Assembly: GCA_003244255.1 (NCBI GenBank)
Contig: QHCD01000052.1
Coordinates: 1 to 52,051, forward strand
DNA length: 52,051 nt
Source: Pseudonocardiales bacterium
Lineage (GTDB): Bacteria; Actinomycetota; Actinomycetes; Mycobacteriales; QHCD01
Direction: 5' to 3'
The position numbers and the translations under genes were made by a program. The notes below the pieces were generated by a model. It had not been told where the DNA came from. It was given only the letters and a program-made list of their open reading frames with translations, and did no database searches. This document shows, piece after piece, positions 33,453-41,043 of the stretch. Position 1 is the first letter of the stretch. The number at the start of each line of letters is the position of its first letter.

Positions 33453-33721
33453 CACACGGAGGGTTAGCGCTGTGCGGCCACGCGGGCCAGGCGCAGCTAC
33501 GGAGAGCGAAACACGCCGAGTCCCCTGCTGTTCGCACGGTTCCGGGGCGGGCCCGGCCTCCGGCTCACCACAAACCTGACCGGGCCCGCCCGGTGCGGCG
33601 CTGGCAGGGTCTGTGCGGCCCGAAAGGATAAGGGCCGCTCTCCTGCCATCGCTCCCCTGCCGTTGAGTCCAACCAAGGCCCGGCGGGGTGACGTTGACGC
33701 CACAACTGTGGGGTTGTCGCC
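33453..33721. other. Left end of the element, non-coding
   Basis: No gene is supported between the left att site and the connector gene. The region contains a 12-bp perfect inverted repeat (listed separately). A minus-strand frame at 33497-33703 is Arg/Pro-rich and looks like noise. Confidence 0.4.
33545..33591. terminator. 12-bp inverted repeat, possible terminator of the element operon
   Basis: Arms GGGCGGGCCCGG (33545-33556) and CCGGGCCCGCCC (33580-33591), perfect over 12 bp with a 23-nt loop. It lies 130 bp beyond the last gene of the minus-strand operon, where a terminator is expected. There is no T run, and the loop is long, so a protein-binding or packaging site is also possible. Confidence 0.45.
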
Positions 33722-34054
33722 CTACTGCGCTCGCGCCCGGTACCGGTTCAGGACGAACGTTTCGGCGAGCGTCCAGCCGGCGAACACGGCCGCGGCGGGG
33801 CGGATGATCGCGCCGACAGTCGTCGGGCCGGTCGCCTGCTGCGGGTTCGTGACCAGCCTGGCCGTCGCCGTGGTGATCACGGCGGCCACGTCGTCGAACG
33901 CCGCCCCGGTCACGGGGTCGAACCCTTTGCCACGGGTGTACGCCCGCGCCATCGCCGTCACGATCGCGGCGTGCTGCCCGGCGAGGTCGGCGAGTGTCGC
34001 GTCCTCGGGCTGGCCGAGGAACGCCGCGACGTCGTAGCCGGTGACGGCCGCCAC
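33722..34054 (-). CDS. Phage head-tail connector/adaptor protein
   Basis: A 110-aa protein from a GTG at 34054. It reads DVAAFLGQPEDATLADLAGQHAAIVTAMARAYTRGKGF and ends FAGWTLAETFVLNRYRARAQ; that closing block is typical of the small head-completion/adaptor proteins that follow the capsid gene in actinophages (gp6/gp15-like helical fold). It would sit on the portal and form the docking surface for a tail. It starts 2 bp after the capsid gene and is the last gene of the element, exactly where tail genes would begin in a phage. Confidence 0.75.
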   Translation of the reverse strand: MAAVTGYDVAAFLGQPEDATLADLAGQHAAIVTAMARAYTRGKGFDPVTGAAFDDVAAVITTATARLVTNPQQATGPTTVGAIIRPAAAVFAGWTLAETFVLNRYRARAQ

Positions 34055-34056
34055 GA

Positions 34057-34932
34057 TCAGGTCGCGGTGATGCCGGTCAGGACCACCACAGCTTCGGCGT
34101 TCATCGGGGCGGCGTCATACCTCGCGACGACCCTGAGTGCGAGCTGGTCGTAGTCGCCGAACGTCTGGTCCAGGACGACGACGGAAGGGGCGAGGTCCCT
34201 GGCGACGGCGATCTGGGAGAAGTCCGCGAGCACGGCCTTTGTGGCCCTGGTGGTGGTGCCGGTGATCGGGATGCGGGGTGTGACGGTGACCGGGGCGCCC
34301 CACAGCCGGAACACGCCGTCGGCGGTCGGATCCGGCTGCAGCAGGTACTCACCCGTGGTGGTCTTGAGCTTCCGCAGGCCGGTGAATGTGCCGGGGGTGA
34401 GGAACCACCGAAGCGACGCCATGTTCACGTTCGCCGAGAGGGCGGCGCCCCACGCGTCGAGGAGGTTGTCTAGTGACAGGACCCCGGCCACGGCGATCGT
34501 CTGCACCCCGTTGTAGTTCAGCAGGCCTTTGGGGGTGGTGATGCCGTCGCCGTTGCCGGCGATCAGGGCGTCGTCGATCGTCGCCGCCACGTCCCGCACC
34601 AGCCTCGTCTGAAGCGCCGTAGTCAAGTTCACGACGGACTGCCTCGCCAGCTCATTACTGAACCGGGTCAAGGTCTTCACGGACTTCATGGTGGACGGCA
34701 GGAGCACGATCTCGTCGAACGCGACGTCGGCGTCGGGAATCAGCTCACCCTCGCCGATCCACGGCCGGGCGGTCGGCCCGCCGAGCTTCGGGATACGGAC
34801 CTGGCTGCCGTTCGTGTCGAAGATGCGGGGCCCGGCGGCCAGAAAGACGGACTGCGCTTCGAGGGGCTGCACGAGCAGGTGTTGTACCTGTTCGGCGGTG
34901 AGCTGCGGTGCAGTGAAAGTGGATTCGGCCAC
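34057..34932 (-). CDS. Phage major capsid protein (HK97 fold)
   Basis: A 291-aa protein from a GTG at 34932 with AGGAG 8 bp upstream. The order of blocks is that of HK97-type capsids: an N-arm (AEQVQHLLVQPLEAQSVFL), RIPKLGGPTARPWIGEGELI, KSVKTLTRFSNELARQS (E-loop/spine region), DDALIAGNGDGITTPKGLLN, and a C-terminal P/A domain ending in VARYDAAPMNAEAVVVLTG. No N-terminal delta/protease domain is fused and no protease gene is seen, so assembly probably relies on the separate scaffold protein. It shows that the element can build its own shell. Confidence 0.92.
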   Translation of the reverse strand: MAESTFTAPQLTAEQVQHLLVQPLEAQSVFLAAGPRIFDTNGSQVRIPKLGGPTARPWIGEGELIPDADVAFDEIVLLPSTMKSVKTLTRFSNELARQSVVNLTTALQTRLVRDVAATIDDALIAGNGDGITTPKGLLNYNGVQTIAVAGVLSLDNLLDAWGAALSANVNMASLRWFLTPGTFTGLRKLKTTTGEYLLQPDPTADGVFRLWGAPVTVTPRIPITGTTTRATKAVLADFSQIAVARDLAPSVVVLDQTFGDYDQLALRVVARYDAAPMNAEAVVVLTGITAT

Positions 34933-35013
34933 GGAAGGGCTCCTGACGTGAAAGGTCCGGAAAGTTTCCGGAGGTTTACGGATTCACGTCGAGCGCCAGG
35001 CTCGCACGGGCAG

Positions 35014-35030
35014 ACGGGTACCAGACCCGT
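35014..35030. repeat. Hairpin ACGGGT-N5-ACCCGT
   Basis: Arms 35014-35019 and 35025-35030 with loop ACCAG. An alternative pairing GCACGGG (35004-35010) with CCCGTGC (35026-35032) is possible. It is the one of the three hairpins not directly followed by the 39-bp repeat. Confidence 0.55.
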
Positions 35031-35074
35031 GCTTCAGCATACCCCTTGTCGGCGTCAAACGTGCAGGTCGCGAA

Positions 35075-35187
35075 GGGTGCGGCCCGCAGGCGCGGGGAAA
35101 GGAACCGATCCGGGGTGCCAGAGTCTCAGGCGAGACTCTGCCGGGTGCGGGTGCGGCCCGCAGGCGCGGGGAAAGGAACCGATCCGG
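35075..35187. repeat. Two 39-bp direct repeats, 74-bp period, each next to a hairpin
   Basis: Identical 39-bp copies at 35075-35113 and 35149-35187, beginning GGGTGCGGCCCGCAGGCGCG and ending GGAACCGATCCGG. Each contains CCCGC-AGGC-GCGGG, a stem with a 4-nt loop. Five and one bases after the copies lie hairpins of unrelated sequence: CAGAGTCTC-AGGC-GAGACTCTG (35119-35140) and GCACGAG-AA-CTCGTGC (35189-35204). The repeat looks like a type I-E CRISPR repeat, but two copies, the wrong period and self-complementary spacers argue against that. Confidence 0.85.
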
Positions 35188-35364
35188 CGCACGAGAACTC
35201 GTGCAGCGTCCGGTGCAAAGTCGGCGCCCGGAAAGCCTGCGACAAATGTCGCACCCTTACCCCCGGAACGGTCGGCTGCGCCACAGCACGTCCGGATGCG
35301 CCGGTCGTCGTCGCAGCCTTGTCCCGCGCTCGCGGTGCGCGCTTGTGCTTAGCTGGCGGCTCCT

Positions 35365-35398
35365 CTAACACTTGGGGCCGATCGGCCCCAAGTGTTAG
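35365..35398. terminator. 34-bp perfect palindrome
   Basis: A perfect palindrome whose left half is CTAACACTTGGGGCCGA and whose right half is its exact complement. As RNA it would form a stem of about 15 bp with a GATC loop on either strand. It lies 100 bp after the scaffold gene stop and ahead of the capsid gene. It may be a partial terminator that sets capsid expression, or a protein-binding (packaging or operator) site. Confidence 0.7.
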
Positions 35399-35498
35399 GT
35401 TTGGCTTACCGGGGGCGGTGCCGCCGTGCTCTCTCTGCCGCCACAACGGTCGGCTCATCATCCGATGATGTTGCCGATGTGCCGGTCGAACGCGCACA

Positions 35499-36038
35499 TC
35501 ACCCGGCGCGGGAGCGGAGCAGTCCGGCGAGGTCGAGGGGCTCCGGTGACGTGCGGGCACCCTGCCCGGCGTTCCCGGACGGCCGCCGCGACGCCAGGTG
35601 CGGCTTCCGGTCCAGCAGCGCCTTCGCGGCGTCGGTGATCTTGCCGGGGTCGGGCCAGCCGTTCTCGTCGGCCATCGTGGCCGGGTCGTAGGTGAGGTCC
35701 GTCGGGTCGGCAAGCACACCGTCAGTGGCTTGTGCGACGGCCATGGCGGCGAGCCGTGTCGTGGCTTCGTCCACCCGCTGCGCCTGCACCCTGTACCCCG
35801 CCGATTCGCGGCGCAGGTCTTCAACGTAGGACCGCGGGAACGTGTCGGGTTCGCCTGTGGTGCCGGTTCCCGTCGTGTCCTGCGCGGACTGCGGGTCGTT
35901 TCCGCCTTCGGGGGTGTCCGGGGTAGGGGTCGGGTCTGTTTGTGGCTCTGTGTGGCTCTCAGCCGCTCCGGTTTCGGCCATGACACCATTTGGTGTCGTC
36001 GGGTCGGTAGGAACAATTGTTCCTATTGGCTTTGTCAT
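35499..36038 (-). CDS. Phage capsid scaffolding-like protein
   Basis: A 179-aa acidic, low-complexity protein. Residues 1-65 are rich in Pro, Thr, Glu and Asp. A helical segment follows (YVEDLRRESAGYRVQAQRVDEATTRLAAMAV), then DPTDLTYDPATMADENGWPDPGKITDAAKALLDRKPHLA, a block often found at the end of actinophage scaffold proteins. The C-terminus is basic, as needed to contact capsid subunits. Its start overlaps the portal stop by 4 bp. Position between portal and capsid supports the call. Confidence 0.8.
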   Translation of the reverse strand: MTKPIGTIVPTDPTTPNGVMAETGAAESHTEPQTDPTPTPDTPEGGNDPQSAQDTTGTGTTGEPDTFPRSYVEDLRRESAGYRVQAQRVDEATTRLAAMAVAQATDGVLADPTDLTYDPATMADENGWPDPGKITDAAKALLDRKPHLASRRPSGNAGQGARTSPEPLDLAGLLRSRAG

Positions 36039-37318
36039 GCGGGGGTCCCTTCATTCACGGCGCCCATCTTCCGGGCGGCCTGGGTGGGTGTGACGATGCC
36101 GGCGTCGACCAACTTGCTCGCCGCGTCGGCCTCCTGCGCGGCACTAGCCGTGGTCGGGTCGGCCCAGACGACACCGGCCCGCACCGATCGGGGATCGACG
36201 CCGTCGGCGACGGCGACCATCAACGCGGCGACTTGCGCCCACGCCCGCCCGAAACGTCTCTGACGGTCCTCAGCCCTGGTTGCCAGGCTGGCTTCGGAGG
36301 CGCGCAGGGCGTCGGCGGACGTCACCCGCTCGGAGATACCCAAGTAATGCGCGGGCATCCCGGAGACGGCGGCGACCTGGGCCATGAGCACGCCAACGGC
36401 ATCCCTGTAGCCGGTCAAGTTCGCGGACGGGAGTTGCCCGAACTTGGTTTCAGGGGCTTCGCTGACCATCATCCGGTCGGAGTCGGGGAACGGGTTCGCC
36501 GTGGCCGTCTGCCCGGTGTCGTTGCCGGCCGCGTCCAGCAGCGGTGTTTCCTCCAGTTCGATGCCGGTGGCCCACCGTCGCGGCCGCCCCGCGTACTCAC
36601 TGGACACCATCATGTCGATGAGCAACTTCCCGATGGCGTCGCACAGCGGAATCACGTCGGACATTTCGCTGGTGCCCTGCCAGTCCAGGATCGTTTCAGC
36701 GTTCAGCAGCGGCACCACGGGTACCACGCCGAGAGGGTTGCGGACTTCCTCGATCAGCTCCCACGACACGGCGGGCATGCCGTACGCCGGCGCCTGATAG
36801 TGGGTGATGGTGTCCGGCTCGTAGAGGACGGCCTTTACGTCGATCGGTGTCCCGAGTACCGGGTCGATATCGGCCCAGCGTTTCAACGCGGCCACGGTGT
36901 CCCTCGTGCCGGGGTCGCGGAGCAGGGTGACCTGCCTCGCCGATTCGACCGACACGAGCGGGGCGCCATCCTGCCCGGCCCACACGATCGCATACGAGGC
37001 ACCGAAGGCCAGAGCTTCCCGGAATGCGACGGTGGACAAGTCTTCCAAGTCATTGTCCAGCCACCACTGCCACAGCCTGCTGTCGGGTTGCCCGTCCAGG
37101 GTCAGGCCGGTGATCCGCAACCGTTCCGCGAGGGAGACGACGGCGAGTCGGCACACGTTGCTGTTCAGCCGGTCGAGGCGGTTACCGACGGCGAGCCGGG
37201 ATTCCGGGGACAGGAACGCCAACGGCTGCTCACCCTTGTAATACGTGTCGAGGGTGGCCAGTCGCAACTGCGCCGCGTCGAGACGCATCTGCAAACCGGT
37301 CAGAATGTCGATAGGCAT
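36035..37318 (-). CDS. Phage portal protein (SPP1 gp6-like)
   Basis: A 427-aa protein. LATLDTYYKGEQPLAFLSPE at the start, DNDLEDLSTVAFREALAFGASYAIVWAG, the GVVPVVPLLNAETI core and ISERVTSADALRASEASLATRAEDRQRRFGRAW near the end are typical of SPP1/HK97-type portals in actinophages. Twelve copies form the ring through which DNA enters the head. It begins 2 bp after the terminase gene and overlaps the scaffold gene. Length is normal, so it seems intact. Confidence 0.92.
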   Translation of the reverse strand: MPIDILTGLQMRLDAAQLRLATLDTYYKGEQPLAFLSPESRLAVGNRLDRLNSNVCRLAVVSLAERLRITGLTLDGQPDSRLWQWWLDNDLEDLSTVAFREALAFGASYAIVWAGQDGAPLVSVESARQVTLLRDPGTRDTVAALKRWADIDPVLGTPIDVKAVLYEPDTITHYQAPAYGMPAVSWELIEEVRNPLGVVPVVPLLNAETILDWQGTSEMSDVIPLCDAIGKLLIDMMVSSEYAGRPRRWATGIELEETPLLDAAGNDTGQTATANPFPDSDRMMVSEAPETKFGQLPSANLTGYRDAVGVLMAQVAAVSGMPAHYLGISERVTSADALRASEASLATRAEDRQRRFGRAWAQVAALMVAVADGVDPRSVRAGVVWADPTTASAAQEADAASKLVDAGIVTPTQAARKMGAVNEGTPA

Positions 37319-37320
37319 GA

Positions 37321-38778
37321 TTATGCGAAGCTCCTAGCTCTGCGTTTTTTCTGTTTCCTGGCGCGCCAGGTGGCACGCGATAATGCCATGACGGCGGCGA
37401 CGGCGAGGTCGATCCGCAGTCCGTGGCGGCCGTCCTTACGGATACGAACACCACGGGCATCATCAGAGACGACGGCGTTACCGACGTGCCGGGCCAGGTC
37501 CGGGTTACCGGAATGCGTGAGCAGGCCGTTCACGGCGGCCTTGTAGAAGTCGCTGGTGGCCGGGGTCATGCGTTGCGCCGACTGCGGGAACTCCACAACC
37601 GGCACACCGTCGGCCTCGAGTGCTTGCAGGCTGCGAGTCCACCGGTACGGATCTGCCACGACTTCGAGGACATTCCATTTCAGGCAGGCGTCTTTGATTG
37701 CCTTCTCCACGTCGGCGACGGGCACCCGGTAGTCAGTGCCGGTGGGTTCCCACAGCCCGGCGACGTCGAAATGCGGCGCCGCCGAGACGGTGGCGACCAC
37801 GAGCGCGGTCGCGTCGCCGTTGAAAGATCCGTCGAGCGCGAGCACCACGTCGTCGCCGTCGGGAATGTCCACGGCCGTGGACAGTTTGTCCCACACGCCG
37901 GACGGCAGGAACCGGCCCTCATTGTCACTGACGAACTGGCACAACCGGGCCCGCCGGTAGGTGGCCTCCCGCGTCTTCGGGGGCAGCAGCGCGGTCAGGG
38001 CGTCCCGGTGTAGGAAGTCGTCCAAGGCGGGGTTGGCCAGCTCCCAGCAGTGCACACAATCAACCGGGTGGTCGGTGAACCCGGCCGCGGAGAACTCCCG
38101 GAAGATCAGCGACCGGTCCTGCGGGTGCGCCTTCGCGTACTCCCGCATCTCCAACAGGACCGAGTCGGCGGGGTCCGGGCCGGGGGTGCCGATACCGAGC
38201 AAAGTCGAGGCGTTCCGCTTCCCCGCCGCGAGGGCCATGACCTCATAGACACGCCGGTCGACCACACCGATCTCGTCCACAATCGCCAACGACGGATCCA
38301 GGCCTTCCAGGCTGCGGGGTTCGGCGGTGTGAACCTCCATCCGCGAGCCGCTGGCCGGGACCCGGATCTGCCGCTGATACAGGTGACACCGCCGCTGGAG
38401 CTCCGGCTCCAGCTCGACCATCCGCTGCGCCGTCCGCAAACAGATGTTCGCCTGCCGCTCATCGGTCGCCACAAGGTCAACCTCGGCGCCCTCCGGGCCG
38501 CAGAACAGCTCGAACAGCCCGAGCGCGGCGACGATCGTGGTCTTACCCTGCCCTCTCGGCATCATCCACCCCGCCAGCCGCGGCCGCGGTGTCCCGTCCA
38601 GCACCGACGCCACCAGATCCACCTGCCACGGCCGCAGTCTCAGACGGCCCCGCGCCCCGGTCCCTTTCGGGACCGTCACATAGGTCGCGCAGAACGAGGC
38701 GAACCGCTCAGCGACGCTCTCAGCGGCTTGTAGAGGCAGCGGCGACAGGTCCGGCGGCGCCTTCGGCCCCGGCTTCAC
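37321..38778 (-). CDS. Phage terminase large subunit
   Basis: A 485-aa protein. The ATPase part has LRPWQVDLVASVLDG, Walker A-like MMPRGQGKTT, and Walker B SLAIVDEIGVVD. The C-terminal RNase H-like nuclease begins VVLALDGSFNGDATALVV and continues with VVADPYRWTRSLQ and DLAVAAVMALSRA, giving the acidic metal-binding residues. It packages DNA into the head. The GTG at 38778 overlaps the HNH stop as GTGA; longer frames upstream run antisense to nothing useful and overlap the HNH gene. No small terminase gene is recognisable beside it. Confidence 0.95.
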   Translation of the reverse strand: MKPGPKAPPDLSPLPLQAAESVAERFASFCATYVTVPKGTGARGRLRLRPWQVDLVASVLDGTPRPRLAGWMMPRGQGKTTIVAALGLFELFCGPEGAEVDLVATDERQANICLRTAQRMVELEPELQRRCHLYQRQIRVPASGSRMEVHTAEPRSLEGLDPSLAIVDEIGVVDRRVYEVMALAAGKRNASTLLGIGTPGPDPADSVLLEMREYAKAHPQDRSLIFREFSAAGFTDHPVDCVHCWELANPALDDFLHRDALTALLPPKTREATYRRARLCQFVSDNEGRFLPSGVWDKLSTAVDIPDGDDVVLALDGSFNGDATALVVATVSAAPHFDVAGLWEPTGTDYRVPVADVEKAIKDACLKWNVLEVVADPYRWTRSLQALEADGVPVVEFPQSAQRMTPATSDFYKAAVNGLLTHSGNPDLARHVGNAVVSDDARGVRIRKDGRHGLRIDLAVAAVMALSRATWRARKQKKRRARSFA

Positions 38779-39173
38779 GACGAACCGCCGGTGTCGGACA
38801 CAAACTCGCCCCAACCTCGTCGGATTCGCGGCGTGGCGGCTTGACTGCCTCCCCCTGGTCGTGCTGGTCCTCTGCGGGTGTTGCATGGTCCGCAGACGAC
38901 ATCGACGTCGCTCAGCCGGATCACCTGCCCGCGTTCGCGCCGGGCCCATGCTTCGGGTGAGTGGTCGGCGGTCAAGCTGTCGGTGCGTCCGCAGTCGGCG
39001 CAGAACGGCTGGGCTCGGCGGGCACGGAGGGAGAGTTGGTGCCAGCGGTGGTCGTAGCCGCGTTGCTGCGCTGAGCGCATGCGGGAGTGTCGTTCGGTGA
39101 GCGCCTGCGCGTCATGCCGCTGACAGCGCGATGTCGGTGTCAACTCGCCGCAGACGGTGCACGGTCGCAGCAT
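38775..39173 (-). CDS. HNH endonuclease (packaging-associated)
   Basis: A 132-aa protein from the ATG at 39173 (MLRPCTVCGEL). It has an N-terminal zinc pair (CTVC), then RGYDHRWHQLSLRARRAQPFCADCGRTDSLTADHSPEAW and VVCGPCNTRRG, the His-Asn-His core with four zinc cysteines. HNH proteins placed just before the terminase, as in HK97 gp74, support cos cleavage with the terminase. Its start shares one base with the previous stop (TGATG). This suggests cos-type packaging for the element. Confidence 0.92.
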   Translation of the reverse strand: MLRPCTVCGELTPTSRCQRHDAQALTERHSRMRSAQQRGYDHRWHQLSLRARRAQPFCADCGRTDSLTADHSPEAWARRERGQVIRLSDVDVVCGPCNTRRGPARPGGGSQAATPRIRRGWGEFVSDTGGSS

Positions 39174-39424
39174 CAGAGGCTCTCGGCTTCGGCGGCGGCG
39201 ACGGTGGAACGCCAGTCGGCGCATAGGGCGGTGAGGTCGACGTCGGCGGCCCAGGCGACGGCGACGAGCATGCACGCGATGACGTTGACGACGGCGGGTA
39301 GGTCGCAGCCGGCGATGATCGCGGCCTTGGCATCGAGGTCTTGTTGCAGTACGGCCTCGAGGAATGCGACGCCGTCGCGGGCGACGTCGATCTGCGCGGG
39401 TGACGGTCGGGGTGCGGTGGTCAT
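39173..39424 (-). CDS. Small element protein, unknown function
   Basis: An 83-aa, mostly helical acidic protein (MTTAPRPSPAQIDVARDG..., one hydrophobic helix around residues 45-60, VVNVIACMLVAVAWAA). I recognise no family. It sits where a small terminase gene would be expected (between replication-like genes and HNH-TerL), but its length and lack of a helix-turn-helix pattern do not show that. Overlaps of 4 bp upstream and 1 bp downstream make it part of the coupled operon. Confidence 0.65.
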   Translation of the reverse strand: MTTAPRPSPAQIDVARDGVAFLEAVLQQDLDAKAAIIAGCDLPAVVNVIACMLVAVAWAADVDLTALCADWRSTVAAAEAESL

Positions 39425-39585
39425 CGGGTTGTGTCCTTCCGGTGTAGGTGACGGTCCACGTCGGCGTCACGGGTGGCACGGTCCGCCCGGCAGCACCGCC
39501 AGCCGCAACTGCAGGACGCGACCCAGCCGTGCTCGGTGGCGTGCCGGCGGACGTGGCAGGCGATGGCGGCGCGGATCTCAGTCAT
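39421..39585 (-). CDS. 54-aa zinc-ribbon-like small protein
   Basis: A short gene starting MTEIRAAIACHVRRHATEHGW at the ATG 39585. The CSCGWRCCRADRATRDADVDRHL stretch has four cysteines and a later His, typical of tiny zinc-binding proteins in actinophages. Its start overlaps the wHTH gene stop by 8 bp and its stop overlaps the next gene by 4 bp (ATGA), which is strong evidence that it is real despite its size. Function unknown. Confidence 0.75.
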   Translation of the reverse strand: MTEIRAAIACHVRRHATEHGWVASCSCGWRCCRADRATRDADVDRHLHRKDTTR

Positions 39586-40441
39586 CGCTCACGACTCGCA
39601 GACGTTTCCGAGCCTCGGTGTGCTCGGCGTCCACGAGCGCGGCCAGCGCCGACGGTGACACTGAGATGCCGAGCTCGTCGAAGGCGGCCACGGCGGCCGC
39701 GAGCTTGTCTTGGCCCACATATGAGCCGTGGCCCGGTGTCCTAAATGTCGGTTGGCCCACAGAGCTAAGGCGTTGGCCCACAGACCCGTTTACGGGTACA
39801 GGTATGCGGCAACCGGATGCGAGGCGGTAGAGGGTGGCTCTGCGGGTGCGGGCGTCCGGTCCGGCCGGTTGGCCTCTGGTGTCGGTGCGGAGGTAGTCGG
39901 CGCGTTCGAGGCGTTCGAGGGCGCGCCGAGCCTGCGATTCGGTGATGCCGACGGCGGCGGCGATGGTGCGGCGGGGCAGGGCTGGCCGGTTGGTGCCGTT
40001 GGCTCCGGCGATCGTGAGCGCCGTCGCGAGGGCAGCCTTGTCGATCGGGTTCTCGGGCCAGGTGTTCGCGGTGTCGAGGTTGTCGCGGATGGTTCGGATT
40101 TCGGTGCGGGCGTCGTCGGCGGTCATCGGCGCCGGTGCTTCGGTGAGGTAGTGCTCGGCTCGTGTCCATGCCTTGTGCAGCGTTTTCACGGTGCGGGTGG
40201 CGCCGACGTCGCGGCGACCCCGCTCAAGGCGGGCCTGCCGGCCGAGGGTGGATCGGGTCGCGGTCATTTCGGCGCACCATTCCGGGTAGGTCCAGCCGCG
40301 TTGCAGGGCGCTGGTCGCGGTGCGGCATAGTGCGGACCAGACAGCTTTGCCGCCGTAAGCGCGCAGCTCGGCGCGGGGTACGCCGTCACGGATGAGGTCG
40401 ATCACCGGGCCGGGCAGGGCCTTGTGTTCGCGGCCGGTCAC
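39578..40441 (-). CDS. Winged-helix DNA-binding protein, replication-initiator-like
   Basis: A 287-aa protein from the GTG at 40441, overlapping the previous stop as GTGA. The N-terminal part (HKALPGPVIDLIRDGVPRAELRAYGGKAVWSALCRTATSALQRGWTYPEW) resembles helical domains of actinobacterial plasmid or phage replication proteins. A winged helix follows at about 150-215 (RRTIAAAVGITESQARRALERLERADYLRT). The C-terminal 70 residues are variable. Likely role: replication or control of the excised element. The family call is tentative; the wHTH is clear. Confidence 0.7.
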   Translation of the reverse strand: MTGREHKALPGPVIDLIRDGVPRAELRAYGGKAVWSALCRTATSALQRGWTYPEWCAEMTATRSTLGRQARLERGRRDVGATRTVKTLHKAWTRAEHYLTEAPAPMTADDARTEIRTIRDNLDTANTWPENPIDKAALATALTIAGANGTNRPALPRRTIAAAVGITESQARRALERLERADYLRTDTRGQPAGPDARTRRATLYRLASGCRIPVPVNGSVGQRLSSVGQPTFRTPGHGSYVGQDKLAAAVAAFDELGISVSPSALAALVDAEHTEARKRLRVVSDD

Positions 40442-41043
40442 CGCACACCGCGCCACATGCGGGTAAGCGAACCAGCGCGTTCCGGGCGCCGAGAACAAGT
40501 GACCCCGGCCGGTTCGATAATCTGAGCATGGTTAGCCTCGCGAAACAATGCGCCCCATGATGCAGGCGAATCGGGTTCCGCGAGTGCGTATCGGTCCCGC
40601 AAGTCCTGCGGTTGGAATACGCGGCCCGTTTTCGCTTCGAGTTTCAATGCGCGCATCGCGCCGTCGTGCCACCACGGGTCAGCATTCCGCCGGGCTGTCT
40701 CGACACCATCACGAGACGGCAGAAACTCACGCCGGCGTGAGGTTTCGACCTCCGCGGGGTGCGATTTAACTTCGGGCCCAGCGGGGCCGGAAGTTAGATC
40801 CGCTCGTTCTCCCTGCCGCGACGGGGGCGGGGTTTGAACTTCTAGCCCTGCGGGGCTAGAAGTTAGATCCGCTCGTTCTCCCTGCCGCTCGGCCGCCGGT
40901 GTGAAGGTCGTCTCAACGTTGCCGAACGCGCCACGCTGCACTACGACGTCGAACAAGGCGCCGCTGTCGGCGGGGTCAGGTACAGTAGAGATTGACTCAT
41001 CGCCGGGTCCGGGAGCCGCCTTCGGGCGGCTTTCGTCACTCAT
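40438..41043 (-). CDS. Element protein with duplicated 23-aa segment, unknown function
   Basis: A 201-aa protein. Residues about 53-100 contain a segment repeated after 23 residues (RQGERADLTSSPAGLEVQ and RQGERADLTSGPAGPEVK). The C-terminal part, DPWWHDGAMRALKLEAKTGRVFQPQDLRDRYALAEPDSPASWGALFREANHAQIIEPAG, is a block I have seen in small actinophage proteins near replication genes, without known function. The DNA of the duplicated part also forms two hairpins. Overlaps with both neighbours by 4 bp. Confidence 0.72.
   Translation of the reverse strand: MSDESRPKAAPGPGDESISTVPDPADSGALFDVVVQRGAFGNVETTFTPAAERQGERADLTSSPAGLEVQTPPPSRQGERADLTSGPAGPEVKSHPAEVETSRRREFLPSRDGVETARRNADPWWHDGAMRALKLEAKTGRVFQPQDLRDRYALAEPDSPASWGALFREANHAQIIEPAGVTCSRRPERAGSLTRMWRGVR
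40768..40889. repeat. Two hairpin-plus-direct-repeat units inside a gene
   Basis: Unit 1: AACTTCGGGCCC / GGGCCGGAAGTT (40768-40795, one mismatch). Unit 2: AACTTCTAGCCC / GGGCTAGAAGTT (40837-40864, perfect, loop TGCG). Each is directly followed by the same about 25-bp sequence starting AGATCCGCTCGTTCTCCCTG. The units are 69 bp apart, so reading frame is kept. The layout, a variable hairpin beside a constant repeat, mirrors that at 35075-35204 but with unrelated sequence. Confidence 0.85.

Larger units (their letters stand above)
34933..35498. other. 566-bp region between scaffold and capsid genes, hairpins and repeats
   Basis: No gene is supported. It contains three short hairpins, two copies of a 39-bp direct repeat, a TGCGACA-AA-TGTCGCA dyad near 35235, and a 34-bp perfect palindrome at 35365-35398. 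A long alternative minus-strand frame (36016 to 35126) crosses it but has the composition of noise. Such a large structured gap in an otherwise overlapping operon suggests regulatory or RNA function. Confidence 0.6.

Noticed and set aside
35075..35187. Two-repeat CRISPR array
   Set aside because: The repeat core resembles type I-E repeats, but there are only two copies, the period is 74 bp, the identity is 39 bp long, the spacer is self-complementary, and no cas genes are present.
35126..36016. 296-aa minus-strand protein across the scaffold/capsid gap
   Set aside because: It is an alternative frame of the scaffold gene with Pro/Arg/Thr-rich noise composition, and the scaffold frame has the 4-bp overlap with portal.
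39173..39424. Small terminase subunit
   Set aside because: The position is right, but there is no helix-turn-helix or other TerS feature and the protein is only 83 aa.
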